Virus record (IMG/VR): IMGVR_UViG_3300042465_003793
Span: 1 to 29,555 of that record
DNA: 29,555 nucleotides
Strand: one strand, 5' to 3'
From: a virus
Made by a program: the position numbers and the translations under genes. Below the pieces are notes generated by a model that was given only the letters and a program-made list of their open reading frames with translations, was not told where the DNA came from and made no database searches. This document shows, one piece after another, positions 12,687 to 20,090 of this stretch. Numbering within the stretch: position 1 is the first letter of the stretch; each line of letters opens with the position of its first letter.

Positions 12687-12706
12687 GCCCGCCCTGTCAA
12701 GCGGGC
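12687..12706 (-). repeat. GC-rich inverted repeat containing TTGACA
   Basis: GCCCGC and GCGGGC arms surround an eight-base loop which, on the minus strand, carries TTGACA. A -35 element exposed inside a dyad could be a repressor-controlled promoter. The -10 partner is weak (ATCTTA at 17-base spacing). Confidence 0.4.
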
Positions 12707-12727
12707 GTTAGACCCCTCTGGCTTGCC

Positions 12728-13060
12728 CTAGGAGACGCTTTGACGGCGGGAGCGTATGAAGACCGCCACCCCTACCCCAAGGCACCCCACGGCCAAGGCC
12801 CACCCAAGGTCGCGGACGGCTTTCAGCGCAAGGGTCGCAGCTGACAGACCTTGCTCGACGCTGACCGAGTCCGACTTGATGCCCGCATCCGTCACGATCA
12901 TGACCAGGGCGTCCCGAGATTGGAGCAGGTCGAGGACCACGCCGGCGATGTAGGCGGACGCAAACGCCGACAGGCCCGCGAAGGCCGTGAGCAGGCAGAC
13001 CGCCAAGACGAGGTTACTTCCCCCGCTTGGCTGTTGGCTTCTTGGCTTTGCCTTTCCCAT
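12728..13060 (-). CDS. Small membrane protein, lysis-associated
   Basis: The 110-residue protein has a basic N-terminus, a long hydrophobic segment at about 17-46 (LVLAVCLLTAFAGLSAFASA and on to VVLDLL) and a second at about 85-102 (LGWALAVGCLGVGVAVFI), then a basic tail RSRRQS. With two membrane segments and a position at the end of the lysis cassette, it may be a second holin, an antiholin or a pinholin partner of the preceding protein. It overlaps that gene by 47 bases. No family is recognised from sequence alone. Confidence 0.65.
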   Translation of the reverse strand: MGKAKPRSQQPSGGSNLVLAVCLLTAFAGLSAFASAYIAGVVLDLLQSRDALVMIVTDAGIKSDSVSVEQGLSAATLALKAVRDLGWALAVGCLGVGVAVFIRSRRQSVS

Positions 13061-13403
13061 GGGGCTTGGAGGGTTTGCCGGCGACGGCTGCGGCGACTTC
13101 CTTTTCTCCGCGGGCTTTGACGTACTTCAGCAGATAGTCCAGACACTCGGGGGCCGCGTAGCCTGCCGCACCGACGACGCCCATCCGCAGGCCCGGGCTT
13201 TGGATATGCTCCTGGATGGCGTACCCGACCAAGGCCGCAGTGATCGCGGCGGCACAGACACGGCGCACGACCCAGCCCAGGGACACGGGTTCGGTGGACA
13301 GCAGGAGCCGTGCCGTCATCGCAAGGCCACCAAGGATGGAGGCGACGAGGCCGTCCTTGACCTCCTTCGGGATGTCCTCGGGGTTGAAGGGTGCGGCGCT
13401 CAC
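13014..13403 (-). CDS. Holin candidate (LydA/holin superfamily III-like)
   Basis: The 129-residue protein has hydrophobic segments at about 17-36 (GLVASILGGLAMTARLLLS), 43-62 (GWVVRRVCAAAITAALVGYA) and 73-92 (MGVVGAAGYAAPECLDYLL), followed by a strongly basic, lysine-rich tail of 30 residues. The last hydrophobic segment, with its small-residue GVVGAAGYAAPE pattern leading into LDYLLKY, resembles LydA-type holins. Holins make inner-membrane lesions that time lysis. The start is a GTG that overlaps the upstream stop as GTGA. It lies among a spanin-like lipoprotein and other membrane proteins, which supports the call. Confidence 0.65.
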   Translation of the reverse strand: MSAAPFNPEDIPKEVKDGLVASILGGLAMTARLLLSTEPVSLGWVVRRVCAAAITAALVGYAIQEHIQSPGLRMGVVGAAGYAAPECLDYLLKYVKARGEKEVAAAVAGKPSKPHGKGKAKKPTAKRGK

Positions 13404-13687
13404 GAGATGCGGGGAGGCTTGGCGTTAGGGTTCAAGAGGACGCGGCGGTAGTCCTGAGCCCAGAGCATCTTCGCGAGGGCTTTGCCGGCCTTGTCCACTT
13501 CGGGTTCGGAGAGGCCGGGGAAAAGCAGGTGGACCTGCTCATGGCAGAGCACCTCGAGCTGACGCTTCGCACCGAGGCGAGGGTCAATCTCGATGAGGTC
13601 TTCGCCGATGGTGGCCTGACCCCATGCACGCTCGCGGCCTAACTTGCGCCAGACGACCTTGACTGGCTTAGGCTTGCGGCGGGACAT
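13400..13687 (-). CDS. Small HExxH zinc metallopeptidase-like protein
   Basis: The 95-residue protein contains LEVLCHEQVHLLFPGLSEPE, where HEQVH (His49, Glu50, His53) is a zinc-peptidase HExxH motif and Glu61 or Glu63 could be the third ligand, as in minimal gluzincin-like proteins. N-terminal residues are basic, and IEIDP precedes the helix as in SprT/ImmA-like folds. It may cleave a peptide or protein, but no substrate can be read. It overlaps the spanin-like gene by 20 bases and the holin candidate by four, so it is co-expressed with lysis genes. The upstream extension of the frame is shadow-like. Confidence 0.7.
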   Translation of the reverse strand: MSRRKPKPVKVVWRKLGRERAWGQATIGEDLIEIDPRLGAKRQLEVLCHEQVHLLFPGLSEPEVDKAGKALAKMLWAQDYRRVLLNPNAKPPRIS

Positions 13688-14408
13688 CGTCGTTAGGCTT
13701 GTTGACCGAGTCGCGCACCTTGTCGGCCAGCCACCAAAGGCCAAGGCCGGAGCAGACCAGGAGCGTACCGCCGGCGATGTACTCGAAATACGGCGAGTCG
13801 ATGATGAAGGGGACGGAACCGCAGAACGCCCCGCACAAGAGCAGCGGGATGCCGATACGCGGTCCCATGAAGGCGGTCGTAAGCGCACCGATCACGGCGA
13901 GGCCCGCACCCGTCAGCGTCCAGACGTTGTTCGATGCTTCCTGCTTCACGCGCACGACCTCGGCGGTCAGGTCTTCGATGCGCTTGTCCTTCAGGCCGGA
14001 GACTCGCTTGGCTTCGGCTTGGTCGGCCTCCAGCTTGTCCCAGGCACGGTTGACGGCGGTGGCGAGTTTGCGTCCGAACTCCATCTGCTTGGCGTAGTCG
14101 ATAGGGTCGGCCTTGGTCGCCCGGGCCATAGCGAAGGCCACGTCAGCCTCGGGCGGCTGGGGTAGATAGGACTGGGCTAGGCGGGACTCGGCCACGACCA
14201 CCTTGGGCTTGTCGGCGTTGCGCTCGATAGCGACGAGGGACGCGGCCACGCGGTGATCCGTCTTGTCGAGGTCTTTGCCTAGGGTCTGGACGACCGAAGG
14301 AGTCGTCGGGGCGTCCGGCTGCTTGGGCAGGGGAACGTCCGCCGGCGACGAGCGGAACAGGCTGCACCCGGTCAGGGCCAAGGCGGCGATGACCAGGAGC
14401 AGGCGCAT
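13668..14408 (-). CDS. Membrane lipoprotein with C-terminal TM segments, spanin-like
   Basis: The 246-residue protein starts with a lipoprotein signal, MRLLLVIAALALTGC, where LTGC is a lipobox and Cys15 the likely lipidated residue. A Pro-rich linker and a helical region with coiled-coil pattern (about 104-158) follow, then three hydrophobic segments at about 162-181, 184-203 and 208-228 and a short polar tail. An N-terminal lipid anchor plus C-terminal inner-membrane anchor with a periplasmic coiled coil is the plan of unimolecular spanins, which fuse inner and outer membrane at lysis. Known u-spanins have one C-terminal segment and are shorter, so the three segments are unusual. Confidence 0.65.
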   Translation of the reverse strand: MRLLLVIAALALTGCSLFRSSPADVPLPKQPDAPTTPSVVQTLGKDLDKTDHRVAASLVAIERNADKPKVVVAESRLAQSYLPQPPEADVAFAMARATKADPIDYAKQMEFGRKLATAVNRAWDKLEADQAEAKRVSGLKDKRIEDLTAEVVRVKQEASNNVWTLTGAGLAVIGALTTAFMGPRIGIPLLLCGAFCGSVPFIIDSPYFEYIAGGTLLVCSGLGLWWLADKVRDSVNKPNDDVPPQA

Positions 14409-14411
14409 GGC

Positions 14412-14543
14412 TTACTTGCCCTTGAGGGCGTCGAGAGCCTGACGGCCTTTGGCTTCGAGCTCGCTGGCCTTGACGGCGTGCTTGCGGAAGACGAGGGCAC
14501 CGGCGACGAAGCCGACGAGGAGGGCGAGGAGGTGGGTGATCAT
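14412..14543 (-). CDS. Tiny single-TM protein (43 aa)
   Basis: A membrane segment occupies residues 3-20 (THLLALLVGFVAGALVFR), followed by a short charged helix (KASELEAKGRQALDALKGK). Small one-span proteins next to holin and spanin genes can be pinholins, antiholins or holin regulators. No family is recognised. It starts one base after the preceding stop and ends three bases before the lipoprotein start. Confidence 0.65.
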   Translation of the reverse strand: MITHLLALLVGFVAGALVFRKHAVKASELEAKGRQALDALKGK

Positions 14544-14544
14544 G

Positions 14545-14748
14545 TTATTCGGAGGGGAGGAGTTCGACGCGGACGAGAGGGCCGAGGTCGGCGGGGGTCT
14601 GCGGGGTGGCGAAGGTGACGGTGACGCTAGAGCGATCAACCATGCAGCTCTGGAACTCCTTGCCCGGGAAAACGTCTTTGACGATTGCAGGAGGGTTTTC
14701 CGATGCGTCCATCTGGGCGTAAAGGATTGAAATCTTATAAGTGCTCAT
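14545..14748 (-). CDS. Small hypothetical protein after the tail fibre
   Basis: The 67-residue protein is predicted beta-rich (YKISILYAQMDASE, SSVTVTFATPQ, LVRVELLPSE) without signal or membrane segment. Its ATG overlaps the fibre stop as ATGA. Small beta proteins directly after a fibre gene are often fibre chaperones or tip subunits, but nothing in the sequence proves it. Confidence 0.6.
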   Translation of the reverse strand: MSTYKISILYAQMDASENPPAIVKDVFPGKEFQSCMVDRSSVTVTFATPQTPADLGPLVRVELLPSE

Positions 14749-17006
14749 TCGCCAAAGAAAGATTTGAGGGTGTGGACATAGGTCGTGCTTTGACCGCCGG
14801 CACCACCAGCAGTCACGACTTCTAGTTGCACCATGCCTCCTGTGCTTACCTTTGTCGTCGGACCTGCGGTAGTAGTCGCAACGGAAGACCCATTGATGAA
14901 AAGCGTGACGTTGCCGGTTCCGTCAGAGAATACTTCAACGTCGAAGTTATCGTAAAGGACAGTCTGGAAAGAAGATGTCACGTTGGTCAGGGTCGTGCCA
15001 TTGTGGACTTGCAGGACTACAAAACCTTGCCCGGTGATCCTGATGCCAATACCCCGGTTGGAAAGGTCGCCAACAGCAGCCCCAGTAGCTTTTCCGATCG
15101 TAGCGCGGAAAACCTCGGTCGACACGACAGTATCCATGAACATCCTGAAACTGAACCAGACCGGGTTTGACCAGTTGATGTCGCCATTGTTTGCTCCGCG
15201 TGAAAGACCTGCGTTGTTGTTAGAGTTTACGGAAGAATTATTAGTCCTAACCAAAGCACTGCCTGCAACGTTGCTGGCGCCACGCAACCTCCAACTGTAA
15301 GGAGGAAATGCTGTAACAGTAGCCCCTGTTCCGCTTACGATTGATTGCATCTCGTAAATGGAGTAAAACGGTTTAGAACCAGGGTGCCAAATCATGTTCT
15401 TCACGGCCTCCATCGTGGCGATTTGCGTGGAACGATTGGACAGAGAAGACGTGACTGAAAGAGGGGTTCCAGTAAGCGAAGGGCTGGCGATGTTAGCCTT
15501 CAGATTGTCGGCAGTCGTCACGAAGGCCGTCGTGGCGACAGCGGTCGTGTTATTGCCAGCGGTCTGGGTGACGGCAATCGTGCCCGTCGGCAAGGAAGGC
15601 GTGCCGGTGAAGGCCGGGCTGGCGAGGTCGGCCTTGTTCGCGGCGCTGGCGATCGTGAAGTAAGTCGAGGCCGCCGAAGCGGTCGTCAGGTAGGACGACA
15701 TTCCGCTGATTGTCTGGTAGGTCGACGCCGCGGTGGCAGAAGTCAGGTAGGTCGAGGCAGCGTCAGCCGAGGTCAGCAGGCCGAGGGCGCTGAAGGTCTT
15801 GTTCTTCCAGAGGTCGGTCGAGGACTCGTAGGCCAGAAGGTCGTTGTTGGCCAGCGTGCCCAACTGAATATCATGGATTTCTCCGAGCTCGTACCCGTTT
15901 TGAATGGCGACAAGAATGACGCCCTGCGTAGGGTGAGCACGGACGCAGATGCCGACGTAGACTAGATGCTGGGGGGCGGACGGCTTGGTGGTCGTGTAGG
16001 CACCAGCGGTCGTCGGCGAGAGGTACAGCTGCACGCCTTCGGTCAGCGCCGAAGTGTCGATGTTCTCCAGTTCGCCGCGGACGATGACGAAACCGAAGCC
16101 GTTGTTCGCGATGGCGGCCTTCGTGAAGCCGAAGGTCTGGGCGGAGTTGGCGTCGTTGTTAGCCTGGGCGAGCGTGATTGTCGGGCGGTTGCCTGTGGCG
16201 CCGTTGATATAGACGATGGCCCCGGCAGTGATGGTCGAGCCGGTCTGGTTGCGGACATAGATCTCGAGGTTGCGGGCGTTGGCCGTGCCAGACAGGAGTT
16301 CCTGCTGGACGAAGGCGGTCGTGGCGATGGAGGTATCGTTATCCGCAAGGGCCGCCGTCGGGGCGGTGGGGTTGCCCGTGAAGGCCGGGGACGCAAGAGG
16401 GGCGTAACCCTGCGCCTTGACGAAGGCCGTGGTGGCGATGCTGGTATCGTTATCGCCGGAGGCCGGGGTCGGGGCCCTCGGGTCGCCCGTGAAGACAGGG
16501 GAGGCTTTGGGGGCAAATAAAGTCGTCACCCAAGACTCGGTTGCGATGTTCCGCGTCTCGCTGTCCAAGAATACTTTTAATGTAGAGGGGGTAATGCCTG
16601 CGTCATCGTAAACCCACAGGTCGCCGTTCTCCGGGGAGTCAGGGTCGGCAGAAGTCGTACCGATGTTAAATCCAGCAAAGTCACCAGCAATGCCAGGGAC
16701 GGTGACGCGGCCCGTGAAGTTAGCCCCAGAGAGCAGCGCATAGCCAGACAGGTTCAGCGTGACCCAGTCTGTGTTATAGTCGACGCCGTCAATCTTCTGG
16801 AGGTACTGACCAGCCGTGCCGCCAGCAGGCACGCCAACGCCAGGAGCGCCGGGACTGCCAGCGGGGCCAGGGACGCCGACCGAACCAGAGAGGGTGCCGG
16901 GGACGATGCCCGAGACCGTGCCCGTGATGGTCGACTGGTCCGCCGCAAACGTGCCGGAGATGGTCCCGAAGGTCGAGGCCGTGGACGTGATGATCGCGTC
17001 GGGCAT
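14745..17006 (-). CDS. Tail fibre / receptor-binding protein with collagen-like and fibre repeats
   Basis: This 753-residue protein is the largest in the window. A Ser/Thr/Gly-rich start leads into a short collagen-like GXY stretch (about 44-60) and the common phage motif GGTAGQYLQKIDGVDY (62-77). Fibre repeats of the SPAFTG.P..PT...DN.TSIATTAFV type lie at about 168-198, 204-236, 461-497 and a degenerate one at 507-536. A beta domain (about 245-400) and AASTY.T units (about 416-456) separate them. The C-terminal 200 residues look like a beta-sandwich, possibly lectin-like (FDVEVFSDGTGNVTLFINGS), and are the likely receptor-binding end. The DNA coding this end is AT-richer, as expected from exchange. 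It should trimerise. Confidence 0.88.
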   Translation of the reverse strand: MPDAIITSTASTFGTISGTFAADQSTITGTVSGIVPGTLSGSVGVPGPAGSPGAPGVGVPAGGTAGQYLQKIDGVDYNTDWVTLNLSGYALLSGANFTGRVTVPGIAGDFAGFNIGTTSADPDSPENGDLWVYDDAGITPSTLKVFLDSETRNIATESWVTTLFAPKASPVFTGDPRAPTPASGDNDTSIATTAFVKAQGYAPLASPAFTGNPTAPTAALADNDTSIATTAFVQQELLSGTANARNLEIYVRNQTGSTITAGAIVYINGATGNRPTITLAQANNDANSAQTFGFTKAAIANNGFGFVIVRGELENIDTSALTEGVQLYLSPTTAGAYTTTKPSAPQHLVYVGICVRAHPTQGVILVAIQNGYELGEIHDIQLGTLANNDLLAYESSTDLWKNKTFSALGLLTSADAASTYLTSATAASTYQTISGMSSYLTTASAASTYFTIASAANKADLASPAFTGTPSLPTGTIAVTQTAGNNTTAVATTAFVTTADNLKANIASPSLTGTPLSVTSSLSNRSTQIATMEAVKNMIWHPGSKPFYSIYEMQSIVSGTGATVTAFPPYSWRLRGASNVAGSALVRTNNSSVNSNNNAGLSRGANNGDINWSNPVWFSFRMFMDTVVSTEVFRATIGKATGAAVGDLSNRGIGIRITGQGFVVLQVHNGTTLTNVTSSFQTVLYDNFDVEVFSDGTGNVTLFINGSSVATTTAGPTTKVSTGGMVQLEVVTAGGAGGQSTTYVHTLKSFFGE

Positions 17007-17009
17007 GGC

Positions 17010-17330
17010 TCAGACCGTTACGGCGTCGATAACCTGGATACGGAAGATTTCGGAGCGGCTGACGGTCGAGCCGGGAAAGACGAATTTCACGTCCCAGCGA
17101 CCGACGCCGATGGCCCAGTCCGCCGTCGAGCCCGTGTAGGCCACGGTGAAGGACAGGCCGTCGCCCGCCTTTGTGACGGTCATCGCGTACTGGTTGAACT
17201 GCTTGTCCTCGAAGGTCGAGGTGATCGTGGTCGTCAGGAGGTTGGCCGGACCAGAAGCACCCGGCGTCCAGGAGAAGACGCAGGCGAAGGTGTTGCCCCT
17301 CGAGATGGTTACGGTGTTAGGACAGCTCAT
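17010..17330 (-). CDS. Small beta-rich protein upstream of the fibre, tail-associated
   Basis: The 106-residue protein is almost entirely beta-strand patterned (VTISRGNTFACVFSWTPG, AMTVTKAGDGLSFTVAYTG, RWDVKFVFPGSTVSRSEIFR) and resembles the single immunoglobulin-like or BppU N-terminal domains that attach fibres to the tail tip. Three bases separate it from the fibre gene, so the two are surely co-translated. I regard it as a tail-tip adaptor candidate, without a firm family. Confidence 0.6.
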   Translation of the reverse strand: MSCPNTVTISRGNTFACVFSWTPGASGPANLLTTTITSTFEDKQFNQYAMTVTKAGDGLSFTVAYTGSTADWAIGVGRWDVKFVFPGSTVSRSEIFRIQVIDAVTV

Positions 17331-17345
17331 CGGGTCTTAAACTTG

Positions 17346-17365
17346 CCCCGATTGGAAGGGGGGGG
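17346..17365 (-). repeat. Small hairpin next to an eight-G run
   Basis: CCCC and GGGG arms enclose GATTGGAA in the 39-base gap between two tail genes. The eight G at 17358-17365 followed by TCTA repeat the 12-base sequence at 23-34. There is no T-run for termination. Confidence 0.35.
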
Positions 17366-17369
17366 TCTA

Positions 17370-17777
17370 TCAGGAGATGTCCTCGAACCATTCCATGTCG
17401 GTCACGGGGCTTGTGCCGTCTATTCCTGCGGCTTGGCCCGCGTCGAACGCGTCAATGATCAGGACGAAGGAACTGGTACTGGTCTGTACGGTTTTGCCGA
17501 CCATGTTTTCTGGGTACGGGTCTGGGAAGCCGCCGGCAATGAAGAAGTCCTCGATGGGCGCTGTATTCTCAGAGAAGTTAATTTCAGGACCGCCGACCCC
17601 AGTGGCACGCCTCAACAGTCCGTTGCCTTCAATGGTCTTCATGTACTTTGTTCCGGCTGGGTACTCGATATTATAATCTCCAATTTTAACCGTCAGAGGC
17701 GGAGCGTCGAAATTATTTACGACGTCGCGAAGAGAGCCCCAAGTAGAAACTGAACTTGTGCCGATGAAGTCTCCCAT
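17370..17777 (-). CDS. Hypothetical tail-region protein
   Basis: The 135-residue protein has mixed beta patterns (PLTVKIGDYNIEYPAGTKYM, KTVQTSTSSFVLIIDAF) and an acidic end (MEWFEDIS). No family is recognised. Its ATG shares one base with the stop of the upstream gene, so it belongs to the tail operon between the tape-measure candidate and the fibre, where tail-tip components are expected. Confidence 0.6.
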   Translation of the reverse strand: MGDFIGTSSVSTWGSLRDVVNNFDAPPLTVKIGDYNIEYPAGTKYMKTIEGNGLLRRATGVGGPEINFSENTAPIEDFFIAGGFPDPYPENMVGKTVQTSTSSFVLIIDAFDAGQAAGIDGTSPVTDMEWFEDIS

Positions 17778-18355
17778 CAGATGCGGGCGTAATAGTATTT
17801 GGCCGTCGTCGTTCCTAGCTTGATGCGGTCGCCCCAGAGGGAGCCGTAGACATATTGAAATAGCGCACCAGAGGTCGGGGCCGAGGAAGAGTCCATCTCG
17901 AACTTCGCGAGCAACACATATCCATAGGTGTCCGTGTCGGTCAGTTGGACGTCCGACGAAATGATTTTAGGGTATGGAGTGTTAGCCAGGTTAGTGTCTG
18001 GAAAGTTGTAGGGCGAGGTCGTGCTGACTCCTGCGCGCAAATAGATCCACGACTCCTCGGTCGACGTGTTGATGGACAATTGCCCGGTAGGTGGGTTTGC
18101 TACGCCTGCCGTAGTGCGGTCAAGAAGTACCTCCGTAGCCGTAATGACGTCTTGGATTTCAGGAACGATATTGTTCAGCGTACCGCTGACTACCTGGTAT
18201 CGAAAGTTAGAGCCAGACGGTCCGATTGGGATGACCTTGAACGGATGTTTCGTGCTGACTTCGCTTTCAGACGGGAAAGGGCTGGTCGTGTTGATGGTGA
18301 AGCCGTAGCCCCCAGAGGTGAAGCCGTAACCTGAACCTGGTTGGATTCTGCTCAT
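17777..18355 (-). CDS. Hypothetical structural protein with QPGSGY motif
   Basis: The 192-residue beta-rich protein begins RIQPGSGYGFTSGGYGFTIN, which resembles FLQPGSSYETDGYGLLTAKG in the next gene upstream, so the two seem to share a start module. The rest includes ESWIYLRAGVSTTSPYNFP and YGYVLLAKFEMDSSS. No known domain is recognised. It shares one base with both neighbouring genes and probably contributes to the tail tip or an adhesion device. Confidence 0.6.
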   Translation of the reverse strand: MSRIQPGSGYGFTSGGYGFTINTTSPFPSESEVSTKHPFKVIPIGPSGSNFRYQVVSGTLNNIVPEIQDVITATEVLLDRTTAGVANPPTGQLSINTSTEESWIYLRAGVSTTSPYNFPDTNLANTPYPKIISSDVQLTDTDTYGYVLLAKFEMDSSSAPTSGALFQYVYGSLWGDRIKLGTTTAKYYYARI

Positions 18356-19200
18356 CAGACGGCGGAGTAGACTTCAGCCGGATACCCTTCGCGGTTATAA
18401 CGGATCTCGTAATTGACCTTAAAGATTTTAGGGGTGCCAGAGGGCTGCACGCAGTAGTCCTCAAATGACACTTGTGAGAGCATAATGGTCGGGCGGACGG
18501 CGCCTTTGACCGAGGCCGTCCAGGTAGTCCCAAGGTGGTCAGGCAGGAGCTTAGTGCCGGAGAAGGCGTTTGACGTGCTGGTCTTGCCGACGGCTGCACG
18601 CAGGTTAGTCACCACGCTCACTTGGGTGGTGTAGACACAGCCAGAGAAAGAGGTGGTCGGGGCAAGATACTGATTCTTTCCGTAGAAATACTGCTTGTCG
18701 ACGGTCGAGGAATCGAGGAAACCGACGAAGCCGCCAGCGTTGGTGGTCGTGCCTTTAAAGTGAGCGCCGTAGACGCCCCCGACCTTGTAGTCCGGGTTGA
18801 TGGTCGAGGCCGTGAAGGTCGTTCCATTGCCGGCGATGGCGGTCGTGAAGCCAGTCGAAGGGCCGAAGAAGTTGGGGTGGGTCGTGATGTGCTCAGAGGT
18901 CAGGCCGTGCGAGGCCGTCACGTTCGGGCGGGTAGTGTCGCCGATTGCGCTGTTGATGCCGACATAGTCAGCGGTGACTTGATCTACTTCCAGCGTTCCA
19001 CGGACCAGCGAGAACTTGTGCACGAACAGGTCGGAATACTGCGGGTGCACCTGGCCGCCGACGATGGAAGTCCCAGCGACGGACTGATCGAGCTGATAGA
19101 TGCCCTTGGCAGTCAAGAGTCCGTAGCCGTCTGTCTCGTAACTTGAGCCAGGCTGGAGGAACTTTGCCGTCAGTGCGTTTCCTTTTTTAACGATAGCCAT
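18355..19200 (-). CDS. Hypothetical structural protein, tail-tip candidate
   Basis: The 281-residue protein is rich in Thr, Ser, Gly and beta-strand patterns, like tail-tip or decoration proteins. Its start carries FLQPGSSYETDGYGLLTAKG, a module shared with the following gene. The middle holds SSTVDKQYFYGKNQYLAPTT and the end KIFKVNYEIRYNREGYPAEV, a strand-rich region. It follows the tape-measure candidate by two bases, where distal tail or hub proteins are normally encoded, but I see none of the lambda gpM, gpL or gpJ signatures. Confidence 0.6.
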   Translation of the reverse strand: MAIVKKGNALTAKFLQPGSSYETDGYGLLTAKGIYQLDQSVAGTSIVGGQVHPQYSDLFVHKFSLVRGTLEVDQVTADYVGINSAIGDTTRPNVTASHGLTSEHITTHPNFFGPSTGFTTAIAGNGTTFTASTINPDYKVGGVYGAHFKGTTTNAGGFVGFLDSSTVDKQYFYGKNQYLAPTTSFSGCVYTTQVSVVTNLRAAVGKTSTSNAFSGTKLLPDHLGTTWTASVKGAVRPTIMLSQVSFEDYCVQPSGTPKIFKVNYEIRYNREGYPAEVYSAV

Positions 19201-19202
19201 AA

Positions 19203-20090
19203 TTATTTTTTCTTGGTTAGAAGGGCGGCGCGAGATGGGGAAGCGTTAGCCGGTGTATCTGGCGTCGCGCCCTTATTGGTTAAGTCTGCGGACGGTGTTC
19301 CTGTACCCTGAGAGGCCATGATCTGCAGGCAGGCCAGTTGCTCGCGGGCGATGGCCTGCTGTTCCTGGAGGGCCGTCACGACCGGGTTAGCGCCGACGCC
19401 AATGACGTTGCCGGACATTGAGGTTGGCAACGAACTAGAGGACGGCGTGCTGACAACGTCTTTGCCGGCCTTGCGGGCATCCTGCTCTTGTTTCTTAGCC
19501 GTCTCTGCGGCTTTCTTTTGTTTCTCCTGGGTCTCTTCCCACTGAAGGGCTGCCTTTCCTTCGGTAGACTGTGACCACAAATCAAAGGCCCGCTTCTGGA
19601 CGTCCTCCTGCTTGGACATATTGGTCGTGAAAAACGGGTTGATGAGGTAGTTCCCAAGGTTCTCCCAGATCAGTTCCTTGCGGAGCTTCTTTCCTTCCTC
19701 GTTTTGCTTGAGGAATTGTTCGGTCACTTCGGCGCGTCCGGCCTTGGCGGATTCGCTTTCTTTCTGGCGCTCGTTCCTTTCCTTGAAAAACGCCGCCATG
19801 CGACGCTCATGGGCAGAGACGAACATACTGTCTCCCCTGGCCATCAGATCGAGTCCTTCCTTTGCGTTGCGCTTAGCCTCTTCGATGGCTCCAGAGATGT
19901 AGCTGATGGTGGACTGAAGGATGACCATCGGGGCGGCAAAGCCTAGGAAGATGTCTTTGAAGGACGTCGAGAACTTCTTCTGGATGTCCTCGACCTGTTT
20001 GGCAAATCCGGTCGTTGCCGTCTTGGCCTTGTCCATGGCCTGCGGGACGTCGGAGGTCGTCTTGATGTTAACCTCTAGGGATTGGCTCAT
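19203..20090 (-). CDS. Short tape-measure protein candidate
   Basis: The 295-residue protein starts with SLEVNIKTTSDVPQAMDKAK and TGFAKQVEDIQKKF, typical of tape-measure N-termini. A hydrophobic segment at about 46-68 (DIFLGFAAPMVILQSTISYI) follows, then long charged helices to about 215 and a flexible Ser/Pro/Thr-rich end. Tape-measure proteins set tail length and are usually 600 to over 1000 residues. At the usual 0.15 nm per residue this one would give a tail near 45 nm. It follows the chaperone-like gene with a 23-base overlap, the standard order. The start has an AAGGA sequence about eight bases upstream, one of the few good ribosome binding sites here. Confidence 0.6.
   Translation of the reverse strand: MSQSLEVNIKTTSDVPQAMDKAKTATTGFAKQVEDIQKKFSTSFKDIFLGFAAPMVILQSTISYISGAIEEAKRNAKEGLDLMARGDSMFVSAHERRMAAFFKERNERQKESESAKAGRAEVTEQFLKQNEEGKKLRKELIWENLGNYLINPFFTTNMSKQEDVQKRAFDLWSQSTEGKAALQWEETQEKQKKAAETAKKQEQDARKAGKDVVSTPSSSSLPTSMSGNVIGVGANPVVTALQEQQAIAREQLACLQIMASQGTGTPSADLTNKGATPDTPANASPSRAALLTKKK

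Larger units (their letters stand above)
12471..12727 (-). promoter_or_regulatory. Noncoding switch region between late and early blocks
   Basis: These 257 bases contain no credible gene on either strand. On the minus strand they hold, in order, a 6-bp hairpin that includes TTGACA (12687-12706), a terminator-like hairpin (12621-12656), a 6-bp inverted repeat (12543-12560) and a 5-bp hairpin close to the first early ATG (12497-12510). The layout suggests that late transcription ends here and early transcription begins. TTGACA at 12695-12700 is followed 17 bases later only by ATCTTA, a weak -10, so the exact promoter is not certain. Confidence 0.55.

Noticed and set aside
12672-12700. Confident sigma-70 promoter (TTGACA) in the switch region
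   Set aside because: The -35 is perfect but the best -10 at 17 bases is ATCTTA, and the host sigma-factor consensus is unknown, so it is reported only as part of the regulatory region.
20068-20090. Programmed -1 frameshift in the tail chaperone region
   Set aside because: The overlap of chaperone and tape-measure candidates is only 23 bases, no slippery heptamer was evident, and no second frame resembles a chaperone extension.
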